Below are positions 34,719-48,873 of a DNA stretch of 64,000 nucleotides, one piece after another. The DNA is from Ulva prolifera (Eukaryota; Chlorophyta; Ulvophyceae; Ulvales; Ulvaceae), in assembly GCA_023078555.1 (NCBI GenBank), contig CM041200.1, positions 930,001 to 994,000 of the forward strand, written 5' to 3'. Within the stretch, counting starts at the first letter, position 1. Every line of letters begins with the position of its first letter. The notes under the pieces are model-generated. The model searched no databases and was not told where the DNA came from. It saw only the letters and a list, made by a program, of their open reading frames with translations. The translations under genes were made by a program, and so were the position numbers.

Positions 34719-35597
34719 TATGACTGAGGGTACCACAGAGAACTGAACTGTGTGTAGTTAGGGCAGTAATCAGGAAAGCCACAGCAACAGATTTAACCAA
34801 CGATATGTTGCCTTGACAAATTTCAGCGTGCATCTGTCTCCAGAAGTACCAATCTTTCGGGGCGACGTGGGCAACAGAATCGCGCAACCTCACGCTGGGT
34901 TAACAGACGCTCGTCGAAATTTGGGACCAAATTCACGCAAATGTTGATCAACGGCACGACGTGGCGCAAACAGCCTCTCCTCCGTCCCCCAGCCAGAATG
35001 GCTCATACGCGGTCATTGCATTCGGTGGTGCAGTGGCGCATGTACGCTGTAGAGGTGGCAGGGTATGCAGCAGCACTCGAGACCCTGCAACACGAAGCCT
35101 GACTTCCAGCGCTGACGTGGACTGACGTTCAGGCAGAGTTGCCAGCGTGGCCATCAACCTGACTCGTATCATGCCCGCATGTTCGGAATTCTGTCCCCTC
35201 TAAATCCAGAGGGCCAGGTGCCTCATCGTATCGTGGTACATGTGGACCCCAGCAGAGGTACACGCTTCAATATCAATCCTACTTCCACGCATGTGCCATG
35301 TGGCTGCATTGCCACAGCATAAGGCCTCACAAACTGTGACGTAGCCAACAGCCATGACAAAACATGGGCAGATCAGGATCCAAGTCCCACTGCCATTTCC
35401 AAGTATATCGATCGCCATCGCTGTAGCAGCTCTACATCGGATTGTGGTGATGACTGGTACGACTCCTGTGCGGCTAGATTGTGCTCAGGTGGCTTTGAAA
35501 GTACCCCAAGACCCACACCGCCGTGAGCACTTGCGAAGTCATTTCTTCTAAACGCAGCTCAAGCTGTGTCGTCAGGGGTACTTCATGCAAGATGCTG
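34719..35597. other. Intergenic, promoter of MTHFR and 3' flank of the UPF0193 gene
   Basis: No gene supported. Several short minus frames only. Confidence 0.4.
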
Positions 35598-36787
35598 CTA
35601 CCCTGTTGGCTTCGGGCCAGTGGGGACTTCACGGCGGGCGGCTGACACGTCCACTCCGAGGCGGGCCAGCTCACTCACGCGCTGTGCCACTTCCAGCCTG
35701 ACCGCTCGGCATGATTCCTTTGCACCACGCACACCTTGCATGTCTTGCTGAAACTGAATTCTTTCCTCGATCTCGTTGAAAATCTGCAGGATGGCTCCCA
35801 GGATTCTACATCAAAAGTGCACTGAAATTGGCAAAATTTCAGTGCGTGTTTAAAGGTACAGCAGGCATGCTCCAATCCGCTACGGACAGCCTGTTGCTGT
35901 TGTGTTCAAGTGCAACAGAGAGCCAGACTTTGTATCAGACCGGAAGTGGAAGGCCAGATATGGCAGCCAGAACCAGTGCTGAAATGGTGTGCAGTAATTG
36001 TAATGCAATCCACCCAGTACATGGCATCCAATACGGGTACCCTGGGGCTAGCTGGGGCTCGCTGCCGACCAAATACAAGATCCAGGCAACAGTGCTGTAG
36101 CTCACCTGCTCCACGAGTGCGTCACGCACTGCCTGGGGATCATCTTCTGCAACGGTGTGTTCGGCTCCGGGCCCACCACGATGCAGTGTGTTCTCCGCTT
36201 GCAGACGTCGCATCTCTTCCAGGCCCTGCTTTCCGTACTCAAACAGCAGTTGGTCTTCAATGCGCTGCGCTCCTGCGTCCTTGATCGATTGGCTGCGATG
36301 GTATTGGTCCCGTTCGTAATTATTTGTTTGCTTTGCAATGAATTGCTGCCGCCGCCTGCAGGGCTGAGGAGCTTGGCAGGCTGGTGCTATTCCAGCAGTC
36401 GGTCGTGGAACTTTCAGCTTTCCCGGAGATGCACGAGGCTGGCGCTGGCTGGCTGTCCCCGTCGATAGCGCCTCGACCCACTGATTGGAGCCTTCTGTAC
36501 AAGCAAAGAAATCGAGCTATAACCTGGTAGCCCACAAACACTCACGCTGACAACACTGACAATGTCACTGCGGTACCCACAACGCAGTCATGTGCAGCCA
36601 GTATTCTAGACTGACTTTTCGCGATGACGTCAATGGATGCTGCATGAGACAAAAAAATGGAAGCTGTCAGCGAAAAACCTGCCAAGCTCTTCCGCAACTC
36701 CGCCATAGCGCGCTTGGAAAGCCCCCGCCTTCGAGCAAATTCATCAAGCAATGCTTGAGTTCCATCGGACAGTGGGTTTTCCGCCAT
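35598..36787 (-). CDS. UPF0193 (EVG1/C22orf23-like) family protein
   Basis: Matches the UPF0193 family at both ends. The N-terminal exon (ATG 36787) reads LSDGTQALLDEFARRRGLSKR, the family's opening segment. A middle exon ends at donor 36106, after a charged segment containing NNYERDQYHR and LEEMRRLQAEN. The last exon, 35783-35598, gives FNEIEERIQFQQDM, the family's EIxER..F..DM block, then coiled-coil sequence ending PKPTG. The junction between the first and middle exons is unresolved: the obvious donor at 36679 does not keep phase with the acceptor near 36494. Function is unknown; animal members are linked to ciliated cells. A divergent promoter is shared with ALG13. Confidence 0.7.
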
Positions 36788-37157
36788 AGGCGCTGTTGAC
36801 GATATACAAAAACGAGTGAGTTTTGACAGTGTCACTCACAGTTCTCTTTCCCTGACATACCTCGCTAGCCCAGTATCGCATGCCTGGTGACTTCCGTCAC
36901 CGTGACATTGTATAACACGGTCCGCCCGATAAGGGTGTCAAGGTAACCAATAACATGCAGACTCGAGCTCGGCTGCGCCATGCATGACATTTGGCTTCTC
37001 CTGCACGGAGACATCGGTTTCGCATCATGTAAGAGGCCTGTTGTTACGCAAGGCGTGAACAAAAAGCATGTTTGAGCCGTGTTGGGAGACATGATCGATA
37101 CCACCTGCCTCGTCAGGTTGTTTATGCTAGCAGCTCTGGGGTAGCATCTGTTTCCGA
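36788..37157. promoter_or_regulatory. Divergent promoter interval, UPF0193 gene and ALG13
   Basis: About 370 bases between two outward-facing start codons. No further gene seen; no clear TATA box. Confidence 0.45.
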
Positions 37158-37905
37158 ATGACCTCCCAGCGGAAGCTCGTACTGATCACAGTAGGAACCA
37201 CCAAGTTCGACGCACTGATAAAGGGCATTGACAGTGCCAGCCTCCTGAAGTGCTTGCAACAGCATGGCTTCACTGATGTGCTTGTACAGCAAGGCAAAGG
37301 GGCATACAGGATAAGGAACATCAACCCCAGCCCTGTACCCCAAATTACAGTCCGGTGCGCGCCACCACTCCCTTGTGAGATGGATTTGAGCTTTAGGCGT
37401 GTACCTCTGCATCTCATGGCGAGTGAATGGCCCAGAAACCTGTGCCACGCACCCCTAATCCTGCTTCCAGGGTGGAAGATTACCTCCCAAACCTTGCTGC
37501 TGATATCGCAAAAGCAAGCCTTGTCATCAGCCATGCCGGGGCAGGATCCATTTTCGAGGCCTTGACATATAAGGTGCCCCTCATTGTTGTCCCCAACCCA
37601 ATCCTGATGGACAACCATCAAGTGGAACTTGCGAAGTTGATGGAAGATCGCAACCACGCAGTCCGTCCTCCCGCCTTGTGAATCCATGTATGAACATCAC
37701 TGCACTGCCTGGTACATGGTTGTACACGGCTTGACATTAAATTGTACTCGAAAGTCATGAGATTTTATCCGTATTCCAGGTCAGCTGCACACCAGACATT
37801 GTGGAGGAAGCTGTATCGCGAATAGCTCAGTACGGACTAGACCCATACAAGGGTGGAGACGCACGGCCTATTGGACTGGCAATTGAAGCCTTGTTTGGAC
37901 CATGA
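37158..37905 (+). CDS. ALG13: UDP-GlcNAc transferase catalytic subunit ALG13
   Basis: With membrane partner ALG14, adds the second GlcNAc to dolichol-PP-GlcNAc at the cytosolic face of the ER, an early step of N-glycan assembly. Three exons in phase: 37158-37354, 37471-37660 and 37780-37905, giving 170 residues, the size of short-form ALG13. ITVGTTKFDALI at residues about 9-20 is the N-terminal GT28 loop. VISHAGAGSIFEAL and VPNPILMDNHQVELA form the UDP-GlcNAc binding region. The C-terminus has CTPDIVEEA. No membrane segment is seen, as expected. A TGTAA lies 33 bases beyond the stop. Confidence 0.92.
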
Positions 37906-38430
37906 CAAGGTCTGCTGTGGGCCAGATGCTTACAAACATGTAACTGTGCTGGCGATGATTGTTCAGCCGCGGATGGTATGCATTAACAATGTTTATTCTC
38001 AGAAGTGCAGGCGCCAAGGCACATGGGCTGGGGTCATCACTGAATATCTGGCGCTGGTGTGACCGAACCATTGTGCAGACTGTCAGTCGTCAGAAGGTAA
38101 CGACCATATTCCTGTGAACATGCATGGTTCTACCCACCCTTTCGCATCACACGTTGGAACCACATGATCTGTGTACCATACCATACACACAAGCAACACA
38201 CTACACACACAGAGCCAGAATTGTGCTTCTTGTTCGCGACACAGCTTGTCGCTGCACCATTGATGTCATCAACCATTCTGCAAACTGCTGTCTACGGTGT
38301 GCTGTTGCCAGGAGGGACGTGGCAGACAATGCACAAGCATGACCTCATGCACTAGCTTCAAAGGCGTGCTCTCTGCAATAACAGCCTCATCCTGGCCAAG
38401 TGACCTCCATTGATAGACCTCAGCATCCGC
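37906..38430. other. Convergent 3' ends of ALG13 and MOCS2A
   Basis: TGTAA for ALG13 at 37939-37943. A CA-rich patch near 38180-38215. No gene. Confidence 0.45.
37939..37943 (+). terminator. TGTAA poly(A)-type signal of ALG13
   Basis: TGTAA 33 bases after the stop at 37903-37905. Confidence 0.5.
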
Positions 38431-38685
38431 TTAACCGCCGCTGACAGGAGGTATGAGGGCGATTTCGTCAGTGGCAGACACTGGGAGATTGTCAGACTGA
38501 TCTACATACGCTTGATTGACTGCAAGCACGCTAGTTTTCAATATCTTCTTTAAACGGGGGTACTGGGCCTCAATTGCTTCTATAACTGCGATGCTGGTTG
38601 CCCTATCATCTGCCAGCTCGACTGCTATTTGCTTCGAATCTTCTAGCTCACGCGCAGCTGCAAATAGCAGGACATACACTATCAT
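38431..38685 (-). CDS. MOCS2A: Molybdopterin synthase sulfur carrier subunit (MOCS2A/CNX7)
   Basis: Small ubiquitin-fold protein whose C-terminal Gly-Gly is thiocarboxylated to donate sulfur in molybdopterin synthesis. 84 residues from ATG 38685 in one exon: MIVYVLLFAAARELED is the first beta strand and helix, LAVNQAYVDQ lies mid-fold, and the end ATDEIALIPPVSGG is the MoaD/CNX7 signature with the terminal GG. Human and plant forms are 88-96 residues. I see no intron. The large subunit (MOCS2B/CNX6) is not in the window. ThiS and URM1 share the fold, but the PPVSGG end fits MoaD best. Confidence 0.9.
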   Translation of the reverse strand: MIVYVLLFAAARELEDSKQIAVELADDRATSIAVIEAIEAQYPRLKKILKTSVLAVNQAYVDQSDNLPVSATDEIALIPPVSGG

Positions 38686-39455
38686 GTGTGCTGACGACGA
38701 AATTTGCCACGCAGACTTTGAGCACTTAGCGTCGCCGCAGCGCCGACACAGTCCGCAGCCACACACCGGACACGCGGATGGGAAGCTGCAGCACAGGCTA
38801 TGTATACAGTATGTCACACTTTGGCTCGAAAGTATCGCATCAGTCAGGATCTTGAGTGTATGCACACACGAAAATCACATGAGCTCGGGCCATTGCATGG
38901 CAGAATTCCGAAGCACACTGCATAGTATCGCTGTCGAAAACTCTTGATCCCGAGACTCACCTATCTCGAGATAGAAGACGAGTGGCTGAGATAGCAAGGA
39001 CGCAGATGTTCGTTGCGCAGTCAAACAATTGTTACTTTAGTACACGCACCTGCTAACTTATGTGCTGGACGTAAAACTACTCAACATATCTCTGAAGATA
39101 CAGCGGTTGACCCAATCTTCTAGACATTTCTGCGACTGAGACACAAATCCGGAAGAAGGCAAGCAAGATGAACACTTCAGCAGCTGCCGGCACTGCCAGA
39201 TCTAGTAAACCGTGAAACCGAGTGAACTGACGCAGTCATGACGTGGTTGCCATGATAGTGGCGGCTGCCCAGCATCGAAGACAGCCAGGCCTGTGTCTGG
39301 TGACATCTACACCAAACATGTATACGAGCAGTGATGCCGATTCTGCCCACCCAGACAGTCAACATCCCACCTGCAGACCAGCTGTGAGCAGGCCCCGGTC
39401 ATGACGGTACTACTGCCCTGCAGCACATGCCGTTCACACGACACTCTTCCGGTCC
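38686..39455. other. Intergenic, no gene seen
   Basis: Upstream of MOCS2A and downstream of ALAD. Short featureless frames only. Confidence 0.4.
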
Positions 39456-41586
<2,131 letters not shown>

Positions 41587-43126
41587 ACTGCTGTGGTTTC
41601 GAGCAACCGGAGAACCACCAGGATTGCAGCGAAAGAAAGGCACAGATTGCCAAAGTACACGCTGATGAAGGTGATGGCGTGGCTGCTCGCAGTGCCTGAG
41701 TTTCGGACTGGCTGTGCTTTCGGAGAGCACACGTGATATTTGTACCGCAGATCAGCCATCATTCTGACGGTCTGACCTGCGCGTTTGCACTGACGCCACG
41801 CAGATAGCGGAGTGTCGACCCAATTCCGAATGAGTTGTACCATCTTGGAGCAACCTGTGCCGGTCATTGCGCATGCTACCATATACCGTTAACTCTTACG
41901 AGAAAGACAGGGCCATTCCCACTCCTGCAGTACCTACAGGTGAACCGAAAAAGGTGTTGCCTTCTGTGCTGCTGCAATCAGCATGTGCCACCCTCCTGTG
42001 GCCTGGAAGTTACAGTGGTCACATGGGTCCTGTACAAGTATAATGTGGGGGCACTGCTCAATTGAGCAGGTCTCGAATCCTGGTGGCAGGGCCGGCGGCT
42101 CTCCACTGATCCCCCAGCAGCCCGCGTGCCCGTCCGCACCACAGACCCGCAACTGGCTCCGCTCGTGACCCCAGAGTAGCGATCCTGTTTTGCATCAGCC
42201 ACACCAACAGATAGGTGCGACACATTTTTTTAATCCAGATGCATGATTCTGCTGCTAACATCCAGGTCCATCTTCATGCCAAACTTTCACCCTTGGCCGC
42301 TCCGGAAGCCACCAACACATCAAGCAACCACACCGGCATTGGCATCAGCACCCCGGCGGTGCACAATTCACAAGAACTCTGACCAGCGCACACGCAGGAC
42401 CAGTTCTCGCTATGCAGGCACCGTTCTGCCACACGCACGGCTGGTGCGCTCCGCTCAGCTCACCAGCAGCCTGCCTGCGCGGAACGGCCTGCATGCGCCG
42501 CTGCGGGCGGGGTGTCTGTCAGACCAGCTCGCACTGATCGGACATGATGCAGGTGATCACACCAGCCTGAGCGTCGTACCTGCCAATGGAAGCTGCCGGG
42601 CGCGCTGTGCGTGCTGCCCCCGCCGTGATACGCTTCTGGCCACATGTTGCCGCACGCGCCTCACTGGCTCAAGATCAGCTGCAGAAAGTTGCACCGCTTC
42701 ATCCTGGACTGCAGCCCCTACGCATACGAGCTGCCCGAGGTAGCTTCCATGCAATTCTCGAGGCTTCCAGAGGCAATCCCCTGCCACTCAATCCAAGCAT
42801 CGTGCCGGCTTGCAAGAGCCTGGGTGGCAGGCAAAAGACAGCGGTGTGGCAGCTGCGAAACAGGTCCAGCAGTGGCGCCTTCCACAGTGTCACCTTGCAC
42901 ATGGCGGTCACGCCCACCGCAAAGGCAGCGGCCCAGCATGGACCACATCACTGCCTGGGCAGACAGAGGGGCCCACAGAGGCAGAGGTCGGGACAGTAAG
43001 GCAGGGCTGGGGTCAGTACCCTCCAGCACATGGCACCTTCTCAGATCGACTCGGGAATGCCGCATGCGCATCTTGTACAGTGTGTGATGCCGCACGTGGA
43101 AGCAAAACCTGAAAGCACACGCACGC
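41587..43126. other. Unassigned 1.5-kb interval
   Basis: Promoter side of ALAD and 3' side of the gene at 43.1 kb. Several frames of 60-170 codons on both strands; none has a domain I recognise. Additional 3' exons of the minus-strand gene are possible. Confidence 0.3.
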
Positions 43127-43766
43127 TCATGCCAGGCACGCAGCTGCACCATCACTGTATGGTCCTGCAGATCAGGGGAGGGTCGATGGGCCCGCACCGC
43201 AGCCATGGCAGATGCGCAGGCACCTGTCAAGGAGCGCACGAGGCAGGCGTCACTGTACCAAATGTTTTGTGTAAACCGGCTCTTGTGCGTCATCCGCGGC
43301 ATGTTGTCCGAAGGACTCATGTCCGGGAATGCAGAAGTGATGCCGATGATGCATGGCACTGCCGCTGGCGGCGCATGTTTGAGGTTTGCTGTCTGCGGCA
43401 GCACCGTCTGTGTCTCCAGGCCTCCATCCAGGCGAGACATGAATTTACACCTCATTGCGAGACACGAACGTAAATAGTTGTGTTTGTTGGATGTGTCAAA
43501 GCCGACCTATTGCGACAAATGCATACCAAAACAAGCAATCTACGAACCTTCTTGATGCGATTTACATGGTACTGTTCGCCAAATGTGGCTTCATGCGGCC
43601 GCATCTTGCCGCCCGGAGGCGCAAGCCAGTCTTCGGGGAAGCTCGCGGGCAGCTGGGTAGCTGTGAACTCTCGGGAGAGGCCGGCACATATGGCTACCGG
43701 GGCTGTAAGGTCCGGCACTGGCAACCCAATCATGCGATGGGACTGGAATGGAATCTCGGCATACAT
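43127..43766 (-). CDS. Uncharacterised protein of about 180 aa
   Basis: Three candidate exons join in phase: 43766-43548 (ATG 43766), 43506-43224 and 43164-43127. The translation opens MYAEIPFQSHRMIGLPVPDL, includes PPGGKMRPHEATFGEQYH near residue 55, FMSRLDGGLETQTV mid-way, MPRMTHKSRFTQN later, and ends SDGAAACLA. Pro-rich, soluble, with no membrane segment or known domain. The first intron would be only 41 bases, the weakest point of the model; reading through instead gives a stop soon after. The start lies 198 bases from the SRFR1 start on the opposite strand, suggesting a shared promoter. I do not recognise the family. Confidence 0.4.
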
Positions 43767-43964
43767 GGGGCCTACAAATGGCACTGGCAAGGCAAGCTGC
43801 GACTGCTGCACATACACAGCTCCATGCCACTGGGAGGAGGCACACTCCGTTTATTCCGCTCAGTCCGGCTCTCGGTTCAGCCGGAAGCTACGCTAGAGAT
43901 CATTCGATAGTGTACTGAGAATAGTACTAGAGAGTTTCCGGACACCGAAATACAGCTATCAACC
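43767..43964. promoter_or_regulatory. Divergent promoter interval, 43.1-kb gene and SRFR1
   Basis: 198 bases between opposite start codons, including CGATAGTGTACTGAGAATAG near 43905. No clear TATA box. Confidence 0.35.
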
Positions 43965-46900
43965 ATGCCTGACCGGCCGACTCTGCGTGCCGTGGGAGAC
44001 ATGTACGCTGAATGCGTGGAAAAACCAGATCCAGCCAGTGCAACCGAGCACATAAACGAGCGTCTCAGGGAAGCCGTCGTTGAAGGAGACCTTGAGAAGC
44101 TACCGCAGCTCTATACACAAAGGGCGGTGTGGCGCATTCATGCCGGCCAGGTCTGCGAAGCCAGGAATGACCTGCGAGCGGCGTTACGATCCCAGCTGAC
44201 CGATGAAGCCAAGATGGAAGTTCACATTCTGCTAGTGCAATGCTGTCGGCTGCTCAAGGATTCTGACGGCGAGAATGAGGCTGTCAGCATGCTGCGCCAG
44301 TGCATCCGGGCAGGTGCTGTGTCATCCGCACTGGTTCTCCGAGAGGTCTTGGCATGTATCCACGGGACTGCCAATGCTACCGCTGCACCAGAAACAGAGC
44401 GATCGTCCATCTCGTCCTCTGGTGGCTCTACTGTCCCGCCCTCAACGAAAGAACCCCAGCAGAAACCCCCTCCAGCACAGGAACAGGCCACAAGCGCCAC
44501 GCACGAGACCCGGTTCAAGAGCCCACTGCAGGATAAGAAGAAGGGTATGGCATCAGGTTTTCTCTCGGCTTCACCCAAAGCCAAGTCAAAATGCGCAGCG
44601 TCTACACCGTCGAGCAAGGCCAGGGATGTAAAGTCGTCGCCTGCCACGCAGCCTCAGGAACCGTCTTCTCCTGTGCCTCACAAGGAGAATTCCAAGCCCA
44701 TGTCTAGTCCCGGATCCATAAGCACACCAAGATCCAAATCAAACAACATCAAGAATGTGTCAAAGTACGGTGCAACCACTATAGAAGAGGTTGTCGACAT
44801 GGTCGAGGAATCTATTGAGACACCAGCCACATCCACACCATCTGCTGTCGATCCTACTGAGCTTGACCGAATCCTCACATCCAAGTTGAGGCTACTGCAG
44901 GATATCCCTGTTCATGAGCAACAGCAGCTCGCCCAGGTCATGGGTGCTTCCAGTGCGCAACTGCTCAGTTCAGGGTCATGTATATGTTGATACACTTGAA
45001 GCTGAGTCTCAGCATTGTGCTTGGTGCTGGACAAGACTCGTTGACACTGCAGCCAAGTCCTCACAGATCTAGGCCTGTGTGACAGAGTTGCTCTCGATGC
45101 GCAGATGTCCTTGCAGGCCAGTATGCGAGCGGCCACCAGCACCTTGAGATGATCGAGCGAAACGAGACAATCGGTCGCTGTATCGTACAAATCAATGGAG
45201 GCCAGTTTACACAGGCTTGTGCTGATCTGACTGCTATCTTGGACAAAGACCCTGAGTGCTACCAGGCACTCGTCGCACGAGGCACATGCCGTGCCCTGGC
45301 TGGCTCAACTGTGCCCACTGAGCTCAAGAAGGCTGACGCAGACTTCTCCAAAGCGATCAGCATCATGCCGCTGCTATCTGATGTTTACAAGCGCCGTTCG
45401 CAGGCGCGGGCAGCCTTGGGGAACCTCGACGGCGCCATCATTGATCTGGAGGAGTGTCTTAACCAGTGTGGCTCGTCTCCCTACGCCCTCTGTGTCACAG
45501 CTGTGTCACCATCACCCTGTGCGGCTTATGACTGCATGTCGCTGACAATAGGGTCATGTAATCATTTGTCACACGTGTACCACCCGAGTGCCATTGTGGC
45601 TACCCCAACGGAGATCCGCAAATGTAGCAGAGCTGAGTGGAACCTCGTCCTGTCGCAATTGTGTGGCTTGGGTAAACACTCGAGGCGGAGTGCAGGTGTG
45701 TCTTTGAGAACCGGGAGGGATGGGTAGAGGTCGTCCGTGATCTGGCCACGATGTATCACAAAAGGCGGAACTTTGCGAAGGCCCGCAAGGCCTTCTCCAG
45801 CTACCTGGCCAGTGTTGATAGTGTCACGGTCGGCAAAGACACGCTGAGCATGGTGGGGTTGGCTGCAACTGCAATGGGCGATATCGACGAGGGCCTGCGG
45901 CACTACAACGCAGCCATCCGCAAGGACCCTGAGTTCAAGGAGGCTTGGCTCAATATGTTCCAGGGCCTGAAGGAGTGTGGCCGCGTGCGCATCCCTTGGC
46001 TCTTGCTTCAGGTTCCCGGCGGCCTTGTTGTGTGCATGGCATTGTTGCTCGTTGTGTGCATGGCATTGTTGCTCATCTGATGGCTCCCCTGTGCGCTGTT
46101 GCCGCCGCAACCTCCTGCATGGTGAGAGCTGTCATTCCCTGATGTCACTCTCTGCGCCCGAGTGGCTCAGTAAGCAACACGTGTGGAGTAACGTGTTTCC
46201 ATCTATCCATTTCTTCTCTGCAGCCGACCCACACAATGGCCTTGATACGCTGTGGGTCTGGCATCAGCGCGCCGCGGGGGAAACTTCAGGCAGGTGCAAG
46301 GTGTAGGCCATGTGCTACCATCAGACATTGATTCGGGCTACGATACTGCAGGTCGAGGAGGCAGAGAAGGCATTCTCAGTGATCGAACGGATGGACAACC
46401 AGTCCAAGACGCGTAGCATGCTTGCCTACCGATTCCGTGCGCACATGATGCAGTGCATGGGCCAGCATTCAGACGCGATTGACACCATTTCAAAAGCGCT
46501 TTCACCTCTGAATGGCCGGTCCATATCCGAACAGCGCATCGAGTGCCTGTATCTGCGTGGTAAGTCCCCGACTGTACCAGGAGGCCTGGCGAGTTGATTG
46601 TGCACGAACACCGCATGCCAGACCTGCAAGCACTCATGGTTGCTGGATGCAGCATGCAGTTTCAGCAGGAAGTAGCATAGCAGCTGCATCTGGAGACTGT
46701 CACTCCTCTCTCGCTGTTGCTGCCTGCCATTTACTATACTTCTTTGTTGGTTGCTTGCATGCGCTTAGTTCCTGTGAATTATGTCATGCAGGTGCTTGCA
46801 ACCATGCGCTGGGCAGGCTGGCGCTTGCGTATGCCGACTATGACGCCGCCTTTGGTGAGAAGGTATCCCAGTCTGTGGCACAAGAGACTCTCAACTTCCG

Positions 46901-48873
46901 GGCAGTTGCGTACTACCAGGGCGAGATCTGCGTCTACCTGCACCGCAAGCTCGACGCCGACATCCTGCACTTCAGCATCGACCGCGACTTAGACCCTGAG
47001 TTTAAGGAGTGCTGGGCTAAGCAGACCCTGCCGACGCCCAAGCTGCTGGGGCGCTGCCCTCGCCAGCTGAAGCGCGGACAGAAATTCCCGCCTGACCGCA
47101 AGGATGCGCCAGTGCCGTCCGACTCCGCCCTGAAGGCCCTCATCCCAGTCGCCGATCACATTGGCCACCTGCTGCAGTACACGCACCAAGGTGGGTGCAC
47201 AACGCCCCGTGCCGCGCCACCCTGTGCCATGCCCTGTACTTAGCCGGCGCTTGCCAACCGTAATTCGCTCGTGTGAAGCCGTGTCGTGGGTAATTCCGGT
47301 GCACCGATGCCAGCCTATATGCTGCTACAGGGTTCATGAACAATACACGGCAGCAGCGGGCTGCGGGGCTCGCTGCAATCGAGCTGGCGCAACGCTTCCT
47401 GACAGAGATCTCAGCTCGGCGCAACGGCTCGCACACGTGGGTGTCATCCGAGGGCGCATCAGCTCAGGATGACACCAGCGGAAGACATGCGTTTGCATGG
47501 CGTGATGCTATGGACACCGTGGTGCGGTGGCGCCAGGTCGGGGAACCGAATGACCAGGTCCTGTGGGTTGACCGCCTGACGCCAGAGGAGTTTAACAACG
47601 GCTTTGGTAGCCACACGCCGATGTTCAGCGGCCAAACCAAGTGTGTGCGGTACTACATGAACTGCGACCGCGCCCTCAAGCTCTTTGCGACTCTTGTCCT
47701 GGAGAAGGGCTACGTCGTCAATGCTGACAATCAGCAGATCCACATGTCCGATCAACAGCTCGCTGCAATCAAAACGGTGCTTGCCCTAGATCTGAAACCA
47801 TGCTGTACTGATGCTACACACGTGCGTGATCATGCCACAAGCATGTGAGCTAACCGGCGCTCAGGTGATGATGTCCTTGTGTGTGACCGGCACATATGCA
47901 TGCCACTGAGATGGGTGCAACAGCAAATTTTGATTTCGCCCACTGTGAGTGCACATGCGGCACGGGTGCTGTGCAGGCAAAGACACCCGCCTCAATGTTT
48001 TCGGCGGTGGGGGTGGATAGCTTTGTCGTGGTGCCGATTCGCAGCCTCTCCCGAGACGACCACTCTCTGGAGGGTACCCGCCTCACTATCACCAAGCTGC
48101 GAGATCAGCAGGATGCCCATGAATTCTCCATCCGCACTCCTGTGACTCCGGCTCGCTGGGATGACTTTGACAATGAGCTGTGTGCGGGCTTTGAGGCAAT
48201 TTGCAATGCTGCGTTGGCAGCAGGTAAGTGCTTAATTGCCATGAATGCCACGTCAAACCAAACGGTGTCCATCTACTTTGGATTGTTCGTGCCATGTCCG
48301 CTCACCGCAGACTGAATTTGTGGATGATTGCAGACAAGCCAAAGGCTGCGGATGCCATCCTGCACTATGCCTACTACTGGTACAACTTCATGCCCCTTGC
48401 TCGTGGCTCCGCAGCTGTGGGCTACACCACGATTCTGTCTCTCTTCTGGGCCATGGGCATGCCCATTTCCACGACAATTCCGAAGGACTACCAAGTTGAC
48501 TGGGAGGCTATCCTGTGCCAGGTGAGTATTTCTATCCGACGTCGACTGTGTCATTTTCTGATAACACTTTTAATGTGACGCCTGAACCATGCTTGATTTG
48601 GAGCCTGTCGCGTTTCAGGATCCTGAAGACTTTGTCAAGGAGATGAGGACATGGCTCATCCCTCCGGAAGCTCTTGAGGATGCTTCACAGGGTCACAAGG
48701 TGGAATCTGTAGTGGCCAAGTACTGCGATCCAGAGGCAACAGATGTTTTCCCCGATGCGCTCAGCACCATGGGAACGATCCGAAAGCGGTTTTATGCATT
48801 AAACTGGGGTACCTCTGCTGAGAAGTCCACATCTGGGCGGGCATCATCCAATGGCTCAACAAAGCGGAGGTGA
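43965..48873 (+). CDS. TPR protein of the SRFR1/TTC13 family
   Basis: Homologue of plant SRFR1, a TPR protein that restrains immune and stress transcription, and of animal TTC13. Nine exons: 43965-44943, 45105 to about 45493, about 45730-45984, 46352-46559, 46792-47190, 47331-47776, 47977-48223, 48334-48521 and 48619-48873; all junctions keep phase except the unresolved 45.5-45.7 kb intron. About 1000 residues. The N-terminus has helical repeats, then about 200 Ser/Pro/Lys-rich disordered residues. The middle has TPR units (LEECLNQ, HYNAAIRKDPEFKEAW). The family C-terminal region is clear: VLWVDRL, FNNGFGSHTPMFSGQ, EGTRLTITK, FSIRTPVTPARWDDFD, YYWYNFMPLARGSA and YQVDWEAIL. Start ATG 43965 is the first in a long open exon. 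Confidence 0.88.
46027..46074 (+). repeat. 24-bp tandem duplication in an SRFR1 intron
   Basis: The unit GTTGTGTGCATGGCATTGTT GCTC occurs twice in a row just before a TGA, inside the intron following the exon ending at 45984. Confidence 0.85.

Noticed and set aside
42060-42090. TCTCGAATCC, resembling a T loop
   Set aside because: Stem pairing fails on both strands; no cloverleaf can be drawn.
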